Shown here: positions 18,175-27,500 of the stretch, one piece after another
Position numbering within the stretch: position 1 is the stretch's first letter
Layout: each line of letters opens with the position of its first letter
Assembly (NCBI RefSeq): GCF_040782645.1
Contig: NZ_CP160403.1
Coordinates: 2,728,001 to 2,792,000 of the forward strand
DNA length: 64,000 nt
Reading direction: 5' to 3'
Origin: Streptomyces sp. HUAS ZL42
GTDB lineage: Bacteria; Actinomycetota; Actinomycetes; Streptomycetales; Streptomycetaceae
Position numbers and translations under genes: made by a program
Notes under the pieces: generated by a model
The model's input: only the letters and a program-made list of their open reading frames with translations
The model's database searches: none
What the model was told of the DNA's origin: nothing

Positions 18175-19263
18175 CTACTGGAGACCGGCGGTCTTGCAGG
18201 CCGCGGCGTACGCGGCGGTGCAGATCTCCTGGACGGTGTACAGCTTGTCCTTGACGACCGTGTCGTTGATGTTGGCCTTGGTGACCGACACCGGGGTCAG
18301 CAGCTGCGAGGGCACCTTGTCACCGGAGCCGCTGGTCAGCGTCGTGGTGGTGAGGGACTTGATGTCCTTGCCCTCGAGCAGGTTGACCGCCATCTGCGCG
18401 GCCGCGTCGGCCTCCGGCTTGTATGCCTTGTAGACGGTGGCGGACTGCGTGCCCGCGACGATCCGCTGGATGGCCGCCAGCTCCGCGTCCTGACCCGTCA
18501 GCGGGATGCCGCTGATGCCGGCGCCCTTGAGCGTGTTGGCGATACCACCGGCCATGCCGTCGTTGGCGGCGTAGACGCCCGCGATGTTCTTGGCACCGAG
18601 CTGCGTGATGGCCGCGGACATCTTCTGGGCGGCGACGGTGTCCTTCCAGAGGCCGGACTGCTCGTAGGCGATGGTCACCTTGCCGTCGAGGGCCTTGTGC
18701 GCGCCTTCCTTGAACTGCGCGGCGTTCGGGTCGGCGTCGTCACCGTTGATCATGACGACCTTCGACGCGGTGGTGGCCTTGGAGCCCAGCGCGTCGAGCA
18801 GCGCCTGGCCCTGGAGCTCGCCGACCTTGACGTTGTCGAAGGAGACGTACCCGGAGACCGGACCCTGGGCGAGGCGGTCGTACGCGACGACCTTGACGCC
18901 CTTGTCGACCGCGGCCTGGATGGAGGACTTGATGGCGGCGGCGTCCTGGGCGCTGATCGCGATGACCTTGACGCCCTTGGTGATCATGCTGGAGACCTGC
19001 TGGGCCTGCTTGGCCGCGTCACCCGCGGCGTTCGCGTACTCGACGGTGCAGTCGGAGCAGAGCTCCTTCACCTTCGCCTCGAAGTACGGCTTGTCGAACT
19101 TCTCGTAGCGCGTGGTGACGCTGTCGGGGAGCAGCAGGCCGATGGTCTTGCTGCCCGAGTCACTGCCGGAGTCGTCGTCGCCCGCCTTGCCGCAGGCGGC
19201 AATCGAGACGGCCATGGAAACGGCGGTGGCGCCGATCACGACTCTGCGCATCGTTGCGTTCAT
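18175..19263 (-). CDS. xylF: Xylose-binding lipoprotein of ABC transporter
   Basis: This 362-residue periplasmic-binding-protein fold (type 1) starts with a lipoprotein signal ending VSIAACGK, with the lipid-modified cysteine at residue 24. Conserved sugar-binding blocks include GLLLPDS, the ISAQDAAAI and VAYDRLA segments, INGDDADPNA and GVYAANDGMA. ATG at 19263 has GGGAGG nine bases upstream. It is the first gene of xylFGH and lies just downstream of the ROK repressor gene, with a palindrome in the 122-base gap that is a candidate operator. Confidence 0.92.
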   Translation of the reverse strand: MNATMRRVVIGATAVSMAVSIAACGKAGDDDSGSDSGSKTIGLLLPDSVTTRYEKFDKPYFEAKVKELCSDCTVEYANAAGDAAKQAQQVSSMITKGVKVIAISAQDAAAIKSSIQAAVDKGVKVVAYDRLAQGPVSGYVSFDNVKVGELQGQALLDALGSKATTASKVVMINGDDADPNAAQFKEGAHKALDGKVTIAYEQSGLWKDTVAAQKMSAAITQLGAKNIAGVYAANDGMAGGIANTLKGAGISGIPLTGQDAELAAIQRIVAGTQSATVYKAYKPEADAAAQMAVNLLEGKDIKSLTTTTLTSGSGDKVPSQLLTPVSVTKANINDTVVKDKLYTVQEICTAAYAAACKTAGLQ

Positions 19264-19344
19264 TTGGGGGTGCCTCCCTGACAGGGCCGCAACGCTGCGG
19301 CCGAGGTGGCTGGAAGTCAACTCGGCCACACGTGCGACGTCAAG

Positions 19345-19356
19345 AAGTAAATACTT
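19345..19356. promoter_or_regulatory. Candidate ROK operator upstream of xylF
   Basis: A perfect 12-bp A/T-rich palindrome, AAGTAAATACTT, lies 81 bases upstream of the xylF start in otherwise GC-rich DNA. The neighbouring ROK repressor is the natural candidate to bind it. The palindrome is seen directly; the binding is inference. Confidence 0.5.
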
Positions 19357-19385
19357 AACGAGATGGCAACGGCGTCATTCGTTCT

Positions 19386-20612
19386 CTAAGTGAAGGCAGG
19401 TGCCACTGTAGGCAGCGAGCCGTCCAAAAGCGTCGAATCGCCCATCTCGCTGAGTGCGAGAGCGAGCGCTCCGAGCACCTCCGCACGGCCCCCAAGTGCC
19501 CCCGGGAGAACGGAGAGTTGACGCGCTGCGCTGGGGATCGCATAGCGGCCGACGGACTCTCTGATAGGCCCGAGCACCAGCTCACCGGCCTCGGCGAGAT
19601 CACCACCGAGGACCACCCGGCTCGGGTTCAGCAGGTTGCAGAGATTGGCGACTCCACTGCCGATGTGGCGGCCGACGTCGGCGATCACCCGACGGCAGCC
19701 CGGGTCCCCGTCCCTGGCCAGCCGCACCACGGCTTCCATGGTCAGGTCGGTGCCGTGACTGGACTGGAGGAGCGGCAGCACATAGCGCGCAGCCGCGAAG
19801 GTCTCCAGGCAGCCGCGGTTTCCGCAGCGGCAGACCGGGCCGGATTCATCAAGTGTAATATGTCCGATTTCTCCCGCAGTCCCGCCGGGACCCCGGTAGA
19901 TCTTCCCGTCGATCACCAAGCCCGCGCCGACACCGCTGGAGACCTTGATGTAAGCAAGATCACGTACGCCCCTGCCGCTGCCCCAGACCAGCTCCCCGAG
20001 GGCGCCGAGGTTGGCGTCGTTGTCCACGTGGACGGGCACGCCGAGCCGCCCCCGCAGCTCCTCGGCGGGTCTGGTGCCGATCCAGCCCGGCAGGATGGCG
20101 GACGAGCCGAGCGTGCCCGACTCGAGGTCGATCGGGCCGGGTACACCGAGGCCCACTCCGGCGATCTTGGACCGGTCGACGCCCGTTGCTGCAATCAGGC
20201 GATTGACCAGCTCTTCCGCCCGGTCGAAGCCCTGCGCCGAGGAGGCGTCCACATCGAGCGGCTCGGACTCCTCGGCCAGCACCTGGTGGGCGAGGTTCCC
20301 CACCGCGACCCGCAGATGGGTGTGCCCGAAGTCGACGCCGATCACGATGCCGGCGTCACCGCTCAGGGAGACGGCACGGGCCCGGCGGCCGCCCGCCGAC
20401 GTGGGCGTGACCTCGACTGTTCCGCCGTCCTTCAACTCCCGGACGATGTTGGAGACAGTCGCCGCGGACAAACCCGTCGTCCTCGCGATCTCCGCCTGCG
20501 TAAGGGACCCGGCGAGCCGCACGGCTCGTACGACTCGCTCCAGGTTGGCCCGATGCAGCGACGACTGCGACCCCGGAGTCTCCACGACGACCTCCTGCGC
20601 GCGGGACCGCAT
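19386..20612 (-). CDS. rok7B7: ROK-family transcriptional repressor (Rok7B7-like)
   Basis: This 408-residue regulator has an N-terminal winged helix-turn-helix (about residues 22-75; TQAEIARTTGLSAATVSNIVREL) and a C-terminal sugar-kinase-like ROK domain. The latter has GVDFGHTHLRVAV, the ROK zinc motif CRCGNRGCLE (Cys-x-Cys-x4-Cys), and the GHITLDESG block. The zinc ligands and glycine-rich phosphate loop are intact. ATG at 20612 is preferred; a TTG at 20636 is possible. In S. coelicolor the gene beside xylFGH is rok7B7, a regulator of xylose uptake and carbon control. The symbol here rests on position and family, not on a database match. Confidence 0.82.
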   Translation of the reverse strand: MRSRAQEVVVETPGSQSSLHRANLERVVRAVRLAGSLTQAEIARTTGLSAATVSNIVRELKDGGTVEVTPTSAGGRRARAVSLSGDAGIVIGVDFGHTHLRVAVGNLAHQVLAEESEPLDVDASSAQGFDRAEELVNRLIAATGVDRSKIAGVGLGVPGPIDLESGTLGSSAILPGWIGTRPAEELRGRLGVPVHVDNDANLGALGELVWGSGRGVRDLAYIKVSSGVGAGLVIDGKIYRGPGGTAGEIGHITLDESGPVCRCGNRGCLETFAAARYVLPLLQSSHGTDLTMEAVVRLARDGDPGCRRVIADVGRHIGSGVANLCNLLNPSRVVLGGDLAEAGELVLGPIRESVGRYAIPSAARQLSVLPGALGGRAEVLGALALALSEMGDSTLLDGSLPTVAPAFT

Positions 20613-20715
20613 CGATGAGGCCCCGTCTATGTCCAACTAGTGAACTCTAAGCTGAGCCGTTCGGGTCGCCTCCCGTCAAGAGGTTGAACGGTTTCCACGT
20701 GGTTGCACACACCGG

Positions 20716-20749
20716 CGCGCGCCGCTTCCAGGGGCGGGAACGGCGCGCG
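20716..20749 (-). terminator. Probable terminator after ngcG
   Basis: A 9-bp perfect stem (CGCGCGCCG / CGGCGCGCG) with a 16-base loop lies about 50 bases beyond the ngcG stop and upstream of the ROK gene. It may end the ngcEFG transcript. Confidence 0.5.
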
Positions 20750-20799
20750 TACGGGCGGCTGCGAAGCGCTACTTCAAGATCCGTTGGCCTCGAGATCAG

Positions 20800-21723
20800 T
20801 TACTTCAGGGTCGCCGAGGTCAGACCCGCCTGCACCTGACGCTGGAAGGACAGGTAGACGACCAGCATGGGGATCATCGCGATGGTCACGCCCGCGAAGA
20901 GAACCGGCAGGTCGGAGGCGTAGCCCATCTGCTGCTGAAGCTGGATGAGGCCCTGGGTGAGGACGTAGCGCTCGGGATCGTCGCCGCTCTGCGGCTGCAT
21001 CAGGACCGTCGGCAGGATGAACTGGTTCCACTGACCCAGCGTGTTGAAGATGCCGACGCTGAGCAGGCCCGGCTTCGCCATCGGCAGCATCACCTGGAAG
21101 AACGTCCGCGTGTGCGAGGCGCCGTCCAGGATGGCCGCCTCGAAGACCGCCGTGGGCAGGGTCCGGAAGAAGCTGTGCATGAAGAAGACCGTGAACGGCA
21201 TCGAGTAGGCGACGTACACCAGGATCAGGCCCTGGTACGTGTTCAGCATGTCCAGCCGCTTGACCATGAAGAACAGCGGGACCAGCGCCAGGAACACGGG
21301 GAACATCGCGCCCGCGACGAAGAAGTAGTACAGGAACCTGTTGCCCCAGAACCGGTACCGGGCCAGCACGTATGCGGCCATCGAGCCGAACAGCATCGTC
21401 AGCGGCACCGAGAAGACCAGCACGATGACGGTGTTGAGGAAGTAGTCGCCGATGCCCTTGTTCCAGGCCCGCCGGAAGACGTCGAAGGACCAGTTCTCCG
21501 GCCAGCCGAAGGCCGAGCCTCCGATCTGTGCGTCGGTCTTGAAGGAGCTCAGCACCAGCCAGATCAGCGGCAGGATGATCAGCAGGGCCCACAGGGCGAG
21601 GAAGCCGTGCGAGAAGACGTTCAGGACGACGCCCTCGCTGCGTTCGCCGCCCGGCCGGACCGGGGTCTTGTCCACGGACCGCTGGGCGGGGACGGCCGCG
21701 GTCTCCTTGAGGGGTGCGCTCAT
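20800..21723 (-). CDS. ngcG: ABC sugar permease (MalG type), GlcNAc/chitobiose uptake
   Basis: This 307-residue inner-membrane permease has six predicted helices and the cytoplasmic EAA loop EAAILDGASHTRTFFQVMLPMAKPG that contacts the ATPase. No ATP-binding gene is nearby, as is usual for Streptomyces CUT1 transporters that share the MsiK ATPase. It follows the MalF-type partner by 17 bases. Together with NgcE and NgcF it would import N-acetylglucosamine or chitooligosaccharides. The assignment rests on the NgcE-like binding protein, the upstream DasR-like site and the locus order recalled from S. coelicolor. Confidence 0.85.
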   Translation of the reverse strand: MSAPLKETAAVPAQRSVDKTPVRPGGERSEGVVLNVFSHGFLALWALLIILPLIWLVLSSFKTDAQIGGSAFGWPENWSFDVFRRAWNKGIGDYFLNTVIVLVFSVPLTMLFGSMAAYVLARYRFWGNRFLYYFFVAGAMFPVFLALVPLFFMVKRLDMLNTYQGLILVYVAYSMPFTVFFMHSFFRTLPTAVFEAAILDGASHTRTFFQVMLPMAKPGLLSVGIFNTLGQWNQFILPTVLMQPQSGDDPERYVLTQGLIQLQQQMGYASDLPVLFAGVTIAMIPMLVVYLSFQRQVQAGLTSATLK

Positions 21724-21740
21724 CGTCGTCTCTCTCCCGC

Positions 21741-22676
21741 TCAGAACTCGATGCGCTCGCGGCGGGTGACGCGCAGCGTGATCACGGACAGGACCAGCGT
21801 GAGCAGCAGCATGATCACGCCCATGGCGCAGGCGTAGCCGCTCTTCCCGAAGTAGAGGAAGTTGCGCATCATCACCGTCGACATGACATCGCTGGCATGG
21901 TCGGGACCGCCGCCGTACGCGCCCATGTTCTGGGTCATGGAGGCGACCAGGACGAACATGTCCATCGCCAGGATGCCCAGGTAGACCCAGGCGGTCTGCA
22001 CGCTGTCCCAGAGGAGCGGCAGCGTGATGCGCAGGAACGACTGGGCGCGGCCCGCGCCGTCGATGAGGGCGGCCTCGTAGATGTCCCTGGGGATCGACTG
22101 CATGGCCGCCGAGAACAGCACCAGGTAGAAGCCGACGCCGTGCCAGACGGCGACCAGGATCAGGGCCCAGCGCACAAAGCCCGGCTCGTTGAGCCATTCC
22201 ACCGGACTGTCCGCGTCGACCAGTCCGGTTTTGATCAGGAAGCCGTTGAGCATGCCGCCGCCGTCACTGCGGTACACCGCGTTGAACAGCACCGCGACAA
22301 TCGCCAGCGACAGCACCTGCGGGAAGAAGTAGATCACTTTGTAGAACTTCGATCCGCCGACACCGCTGACGCCGCCGGCCCGGCTGCGTCCGCCCACGTT
22401 CACCATGAAGGCGAAGAACAGGGCGAGCAGAATGGTGATCAACGGGATGAACACCAGGAACTGGATGTTGTGCCAGACGGCGTCCAGGAAGACGTCGTCC
22501 TGGAACAGGGCCTTGTAGTTGTCGAGACCGATGAACTCGAAGGTCTGCGACTGCCCCTTCCAGTCGGTCAGCGAATAGCCGAACGTCTGGATGTACGGCC
22601 AGATGACGAAGATCAGATAGAGCGCCACGGGGATGAACAGAAACCCCGCGATGAACCTGTACTGCCCTTTGCGCAT
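21741..22676 (-). CDS. ngcF: ABC sugar permease (MalF type), GlcNAc/chitobiose uptake
   Basis: This 311-residue permease has six hydrophobic segments and the EAA loop EAALIDGAGRAQSFLRITLPLLWDS before helix 5. ATG at 22676 opens a short cytoplasmic tail MRKGQYRF. It lies between the binding-protein gene (68 bases upstream) and ngcG (17 bases downstream) in one operon. It pairs with NgcG to form the translocation channel. The function follows from the operon and is not separately visible in this protein. Confidence 0.85.
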   Translation of the reverse strand: MRKGQYRFIAGFLFIPVALYLIFVIWPYIQTFGYSLTDWKGQSQTFEFIGLDNYKALFQDDVFLDAVWHNIQFLVFIPLITILLALFFAFMVNVGGRSRAGGVSGVGGSKFYKVIYFFPQVLSLAIVAVLFNAVYRSDGGGMLNGFLIKTGLVDADSPVEWLNEPGFVRWALILVAVWHGVGFYLVLFSAAMQSIPRDIYEAALIDGAGRAQSFLRITLPLLWDSVQTAWVYLGILAMDMFVLVASMTQNMGAYGGGPDHASDVMSTVMMRNFLYFGKSGYACAMGVIMLLLTLVLSVITLRVTRRERIEF

Positions 22677-22744
22677 TGGCGTTTTCCTGCCCCTGGGGTC
22701 CTCCCCCGGGCCGGAGGTCCTCCGGCCCGGGATACGGCGTGCGG

Positions 22745-24193
22745 TCAGTCCCGGTGGTTCTTCTTCGAGGCCGGGTCCTTGGCCTGCTTGTCGACCGCGG
22801 CCTGGGCGCGCTTGAGCCACTCCTTCGGCTGGATGCGCTTGGCCATCAGTTCGTTGGACGCGGCCTCGAGGGCGGCACCCATCTCGCTGTACCAGTCGAC
22901 GTACATGTAGCGGAAGGTGTTGTCGCCCGCCGCTTTGGACGCCTCGACGGTGGACTGGGTCCCCGGCCGCAGCTGGACGCTGGTGTCCACGCCGTCCTTG
23001 AGGATGGTCAGCGAGTTCGCCTCCTTGGCGAACTGCGTCGACCACTCCTTGGAGAGCATGCGCCGCATGAACTCCTTGGCCCCGGCGAGGTTCTTCGCCT
23101 TCACCGGGATGATGAAGGGCTCTCCGGCGCCGGCCCGGATCGCCTCGAAGGGCAACTTGCTGTCGGGCAGCAGCGGCATCGGCATGAACTTCATGTCGAA
23201 GTCCGCGGGCGTCGTCTTGAGCTGCTCGTTCTCCAGCCAGGAACCGCAGGTGATGAAGGCGGCCTTGTACTGGTTCCAGCGGGTCTGGGACTCGGTGTGG
23301 GTCAGGCCGTTCGTGCCGGGCATCAGCAGGCCCTTCTCGACGACCTCGTAGATCGCCTCGACGCCCGCCTGCGCCGCCTCTGAGCCGACGAAGGCCTTGG
23401 GGTCGAGGTTGTCGATCGCCTTCATGGCGTCCAGGCCGCCCTTCTTGGCGATCAGGTCCATGATGGCGACGTTGATGTAGTACGGGTACTTGCCCTGGTG
23501 GGCGAGGCCGCCGATGCCCTGCTTCTTGGCGTCCTGGCAGACGGCGAGGAAGTCCGCCCAGGTCTTGGGCTCCTCCCAGCCCTTCTCCTTGAAGAGCTTG
23601 CCCGAGTACCACAGGCCCCAGACCGTGTAGATGTAGTTGAGGGCGACGACCTTGCCCTCGAACGTGCCCGGGTCGAGGGTGCCGGGGATGACGGTGTCAC
23701 GGACCTTCTTGGAGGGGTCGTCGACCGACGGGGCGTCCAGTACCTCGGCGAGGTCGAGGAGCTGGCCGTTCTTGTTGAGGACGTCGACCTTGATCTGCTG
23801 GGCGCCGGAGTCGTCCACGATGTCCGGCGGGTTGCCGGCGTTGAAGCGGGGCTGCAGCTTGCCGGTGATCTCCTGTGTCCCGGTGTGGGTGGAGGTGATG
23901 CCGAGCTTCTTCTGGAAGTCGGCCTCCCACACCTTGGCGTAGTTGTCGCCGTAACCGCCCTTGAAGATGACGACGTCGAGCTTGCTGCCCTTCTCGGCGC
24001 CGAAGGGGTTCTCCTTGGTCGCCTTTCCCTTGGACGTGTCGTTGCCGGAGTCGTCGTCCCCGCCGCCGCTGGCACACGCGGACAGGAAGCTCATCGTGGG
24101 AACGGTGATCAGGCCGAGTGCGGCGGACCGCTTGATCAGATCACGGCGGCCGACACCTTCAAAACCGCCGTTGCGCGCAGAAGTGGATCCCAT
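22745..24193 (-). CDS. ngcE: GlcNAc/chitooligosaccharide-binding lipoprotein of ABC transporter
   Basis: This 482-residue extracytoplasmic solute-binding protein starts with a Tat-type signal (GRRDLIKR at 15-22) that ends in a lipobox, FLSACAS, with the lipid-modified Cys at residue 40. The mature part is a CUT1-type (maltose-binding-like) fold with PPDIVDDSGAQQ and the ligand-cleft aromatics of LNYIYTVWGLWYSGKLF. The gene heads an operon with two permeases. A DasR-like site lies about 110 bases upstream. Family members in S. olivaceoviridis and S. coelicolor bind GlcNAc or chitobiose; the exact ligand here is inference. ATG at 24193 follows GAGGA; a TTG at 24199 is possible. Confidence 0.87.
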   Translation of the reverse strand: MGSTSARNGGFEGVGRRDLIKRSAALGLITVPTMSFLSACASGGGDDDSGNDTSKGKATKENPFGAEKGSKLDVVIFKGGYGDNYAKVWEADFQKKLGITSTHTGTQEITGKLQPRFNAGNPPDIVDDSGAQQIKVDVLNKNGQLLDLAEVLDAPSVDDPSKKVRDTVIPGTLDPGTFEGKVVALNYIYTVWGLWYSGKLFKEKGWEEPKTWADFLAVCQDAKKQGIGGLAHQGKYPYYINVAIMDLIAKKGGLDAMKAIDNLDPKAFVGSEAAQAGVEAIYEVVEKGLLMPGTNGLTHTESQTRWNQYKAAFITCGSWLENEQLKTTPADFDMKFMPMPLLPDSKLPFEAIRAGAGEPFIIPVKAKNLAGAKEFMRRMLSKEWSTQFAKEANSLTILKDGVDTSVQLRPGTQSTVEASKAAGDNTFRYMYVDWYSEMGAALEAASNELMAKRIQPKEWLKRAQAAVDKQAKDPASKKNHRD

Positions 24194-24546
24194 GCTCAAG
24201 TCCTCGCCTTCTCCAGGACTCAGGCGGTGAACCGGATCCTCCCCGGCACCGCTGTCGGGTCAAGCAGGGTCGTGCAGGAAGTGCGGATCGTGGTGAATCG
24301 CCGACAGGTATAGTCCACTTCCCGTGGGCGGAGCAAGATCGAATGCAAAGTTCGCCATTGGTCTTTTCCGAAGTGAGACCTCGCGGAAATATGAGCCGCC
24401 TGTGGGCGCCTTGCCGGAAAAATCCGCGACATAGGGCCCGGATGCCACGAGCAACACCCTTGACACCGCTAACCACTTGCCCCACTACTGGTTCCTGCGC
24501 ATCGAAGTTGACAACGTTGTCCAGAGCGCAGGAGGGGTGCCTGCAG
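24194..24546. promoter_or_regulatory. Divergent ngcE / GH92 promoter region
   Basis: This 353-base gap separates the leftward ngcE operon from the rightward GH92 gene. It contains a DasR-like site at 24304-24319 and is locally poorer in G+C around 24330-24400. Other than these I see no coding sequence that fits Streptomyces codon use; short open frames crossing it lack ribosome sites. Confidence 0.6.
24304..24319. promoter_or_regulatory. DasR-responsive element (dre)-like site
   Basis: ACAGGTATAGTCCACT matches the dre consensus ACTGGTCTAGACCACT at 13 of 16 positions, keeping both GGT and CCA core blocks. It lies 111 bases upstream of the ngcE start codon. DasR, the GntR-family repressor of GlcNAc metabolism, controls ngcE-type transporters in streptomycetes. 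The match is seen directly; binding is inference. Confidence 0.72.
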
Positions 24547-27500
24547 ATGCAGCGCAGACATCGGCACAGAGGATTTCCGGCGGTCGTGATCACGGCCGCC
24601 TTACTCATGGCCATGGGTTCCCAGGGGGCCGCGGAAGCCCTGCCCGCCAAGGCCCCTGCCACCACCGGGTCTTTCGCGTCCTCCTTCGAGGCGGACGATC
24701 CGGCCCCCGACTGGCTCAGCACCGTCGACACCGCGCCGGACGGCGGCAAGCGGGCTTCCGGCGTCGACGGCGGCTACAGCAGCGGCATCCCCGGCAACGT
24801 CACCGACCATGTGACCGACGTCCGGGCGAGCGGCGAGTACACGGACGCCGGCGAGGTGAAGGAGAACCTCGTCGACGGAGAAGCCGGCACCAAATGGCTG
24901 ACCTTCGAACCCACCGGCTGGGTCGAGTTCGACCTGGACAAATCACTCAAAATCACACAATACGCACTCACTTCGGCCAATGACTTCGCCGAGCGCGACC
25001 CGGCCGACTGGACCCTCAAGGGCTCCACGGACGGCAGCGACTGGAAAACCCTCGACACCCGCTCCGGCGAGTCGTTCCCCGAGCGGTTCCAGACCAGGAC
25101 GTACGACATCGCCGAGCCGGCCGCCGAGTACCGGCACTTCCGGCTCGACATCACGAAGAACAACGGCGCCTCCGGCATCCTGCAACTCGCCGACGTGCAG
25201 TTCTCGACGGGCGGCGGTGACGGCCCCGTCCCGCAGGACATGCTCTCCCTCGTCGACCGCGGCCCGAGCGGCTCGCCGACGGCGAAGGCGGGTGCCGGCT
25301 TCACGGGCAAGCGGGCGCTGCGCTACGCCGGGCGGCACACGGCCGACGGGCGGGCGTACTCGTACAACAAGGTCTTCGACGTCAACGTGGCCGTCCGGCG
25401 GGACACGCAGCTGTCGTACCGGATCTTCCCGTCGATGGCGGACGGGGACCGCGACTACGACGCCACGAACGTCTCCGTGGACCTGGCCTTCACGGACGGG
25501 ACCTACCTGAGCGACCTCGGGGCGCCCGACCAGCACGGCTTCGCGCTGTCTCCGCGGGGGCAGGGCGCCGCCAAGGCGCTCTACGTCAACCAGTGGAACA
25601 ACGTCGTGTCGCGGATCGGGTCCGTCGCCGCCGGGCGGACGGTCGACCGGATCCTGGTGGCGTACGACTCCGCCAAGGGGCCGGCGAGGTTCCGCGGCTG
25701 GATCGACGACGTGACGATCAAGGCTGTCGCTCCCGAGAGGCCGAAGGCCCACCTGTCCGACTACGCACTCACCACCCGCGGCACCAACTCCAGCGGGAGC
25801 TTCTCGCGCGGCAACAACTTCCCGGCGACCGCCGTGCCGCACGGCTTCAACTTCTGGACGCCCGTCACCAACGCGTCCTCGCTGAGCTGGCTGTACGACT
25901 ACGCACGTGCGAACAACGCGGACAACCTGCCGACGATCCAGGCGTTCAGCGCGAGCCACGAGCCCAGTCCCTGGATGGGCGATCGGCAGACCTTCCAGGT
26001 GATGCCGTCCGCCGCCTCGGGCACCCCGGACACCGGGCGTACGGCACGGGCGCTGGCCTTCCGGCACGAGAACGAGACCGCGCGGCCGTACTCGTACGCG
26101 GTCCGCTTCGAGAACGGTCTGAAGGCGGAGATGGCGCCGACGGACCACGCGGCCGTGCTCCGCTTCACCTACCCCGGCGACGACGCGAGCGTGCTGTTCG
26201 ACAACGTGACGGACCAGGCGGGCCTCACCCTCGACAAGGCCGCCGGAGTGATCACCGGGTACTCGGACGTGAAGTCCGGGCTGTCCACCGGCGCCACCCG
26301 GCTCTTCGTGTACGGCGTCTTCGACAAGCCCGTGACCGAGGGCGCCTCGAGCGGTGTCCAGGGCTACCTGCGCTTCGACGCGGGGGCCGACCGCACGGTC
26401 ACCCTGCGCCTCGCCACCTCGCTCATCAGCGTCGACCAGGCGAAGGACAACCTGCGCCAGGAGGTCCCGGACGGCACGTCCTTCGAGACGGTCAGAACCC
26501 GCGCCCAGCGCGCATGGGACCGGATCCTCGGCAGGGTCGAGGTCGAAGGAGCGACACCGGACCAGCTGACCACCCTGTACTCCAGCCTGTACCGGCTGTA
26601 TCTGTACCCCAACTCCGGTTTCGAGAAGGTCGGTTCGAAGTACCAGTACGCGTCCCCGTTCTCGCCGATGCCGGGTCCGGACACCCCGACCCACACCGGC
26701 GCGAAGATCGTCGACGGGAAGGTGTACGTCAACAACGGCTTCTGGGACACGTACCGGACGACGTGGCCGGCGTACTCGCTCCTGACTCCCGGTCAGGCGG
26801 GCGAGATGGTCGACGGTTTCGTGCAGCAGTACAGGGACGGCGGCTGGACCTCGCGCTGGTCGTCGCCGGGGTACGCGGACCTCATGACCGGCACCTCGTC
26901 GGACGTCGCCTTCGCGGACGCATACGTCAAGGGCGTCGACTTCGACGCGGAGACGGCGTACGCCGCGGCCCTGAAGAACGCCACGGTCGTGCCGCCCTCC
27001 TCGGGTGTGGGCCGCAAGGGGATGACCACCTCCCCCTTCCTGGGCTACACGAGCACCGACACGCACGAGGGCCTGTCGTGGGCGCTGGAGGGATACCTCA
27101 ACGACTACGGCATCGCGCGGATGGGCCAGGCCCTCTACAAGAAGACCGGCGAGAAGCACTACCAGGAGGAGTCGGCGTACTTCCTCAACCGGGCCCGGGA
27201 CTACGTCAACCTCTTCGACTCCAAGGCCGGCTTCTTCCAGGGCCGGAACACGAAGGGTGACTGGCGGGTCGACTCGTCCGCGTACGACCCGCGCGTCTGG
27301 GGCTACGACTACACCGAGACGAACGGCTGGGGCTATGCCTTCACCGCCCCGCAGGACAGCCGGGGCCTGGCGAACCTGTACGGCGGCCGCGGCGGGCTGG
27401 CGGAGAAGCTCGACACGTACTTCGCCACCCCGGAGACCGCCTCGCCCGACTTCGTCGGCTCGTACGGCGGTGTCATCCACGAGATGACGGAGGCGCGGGA

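Noticed and set aside
24159..24749. Minus-strand frames in the ngcE-GH92 gap
   Set aside because: They overlap promoter elements and both neighbouring starts, lack ribosome sites and show atypical codon use.
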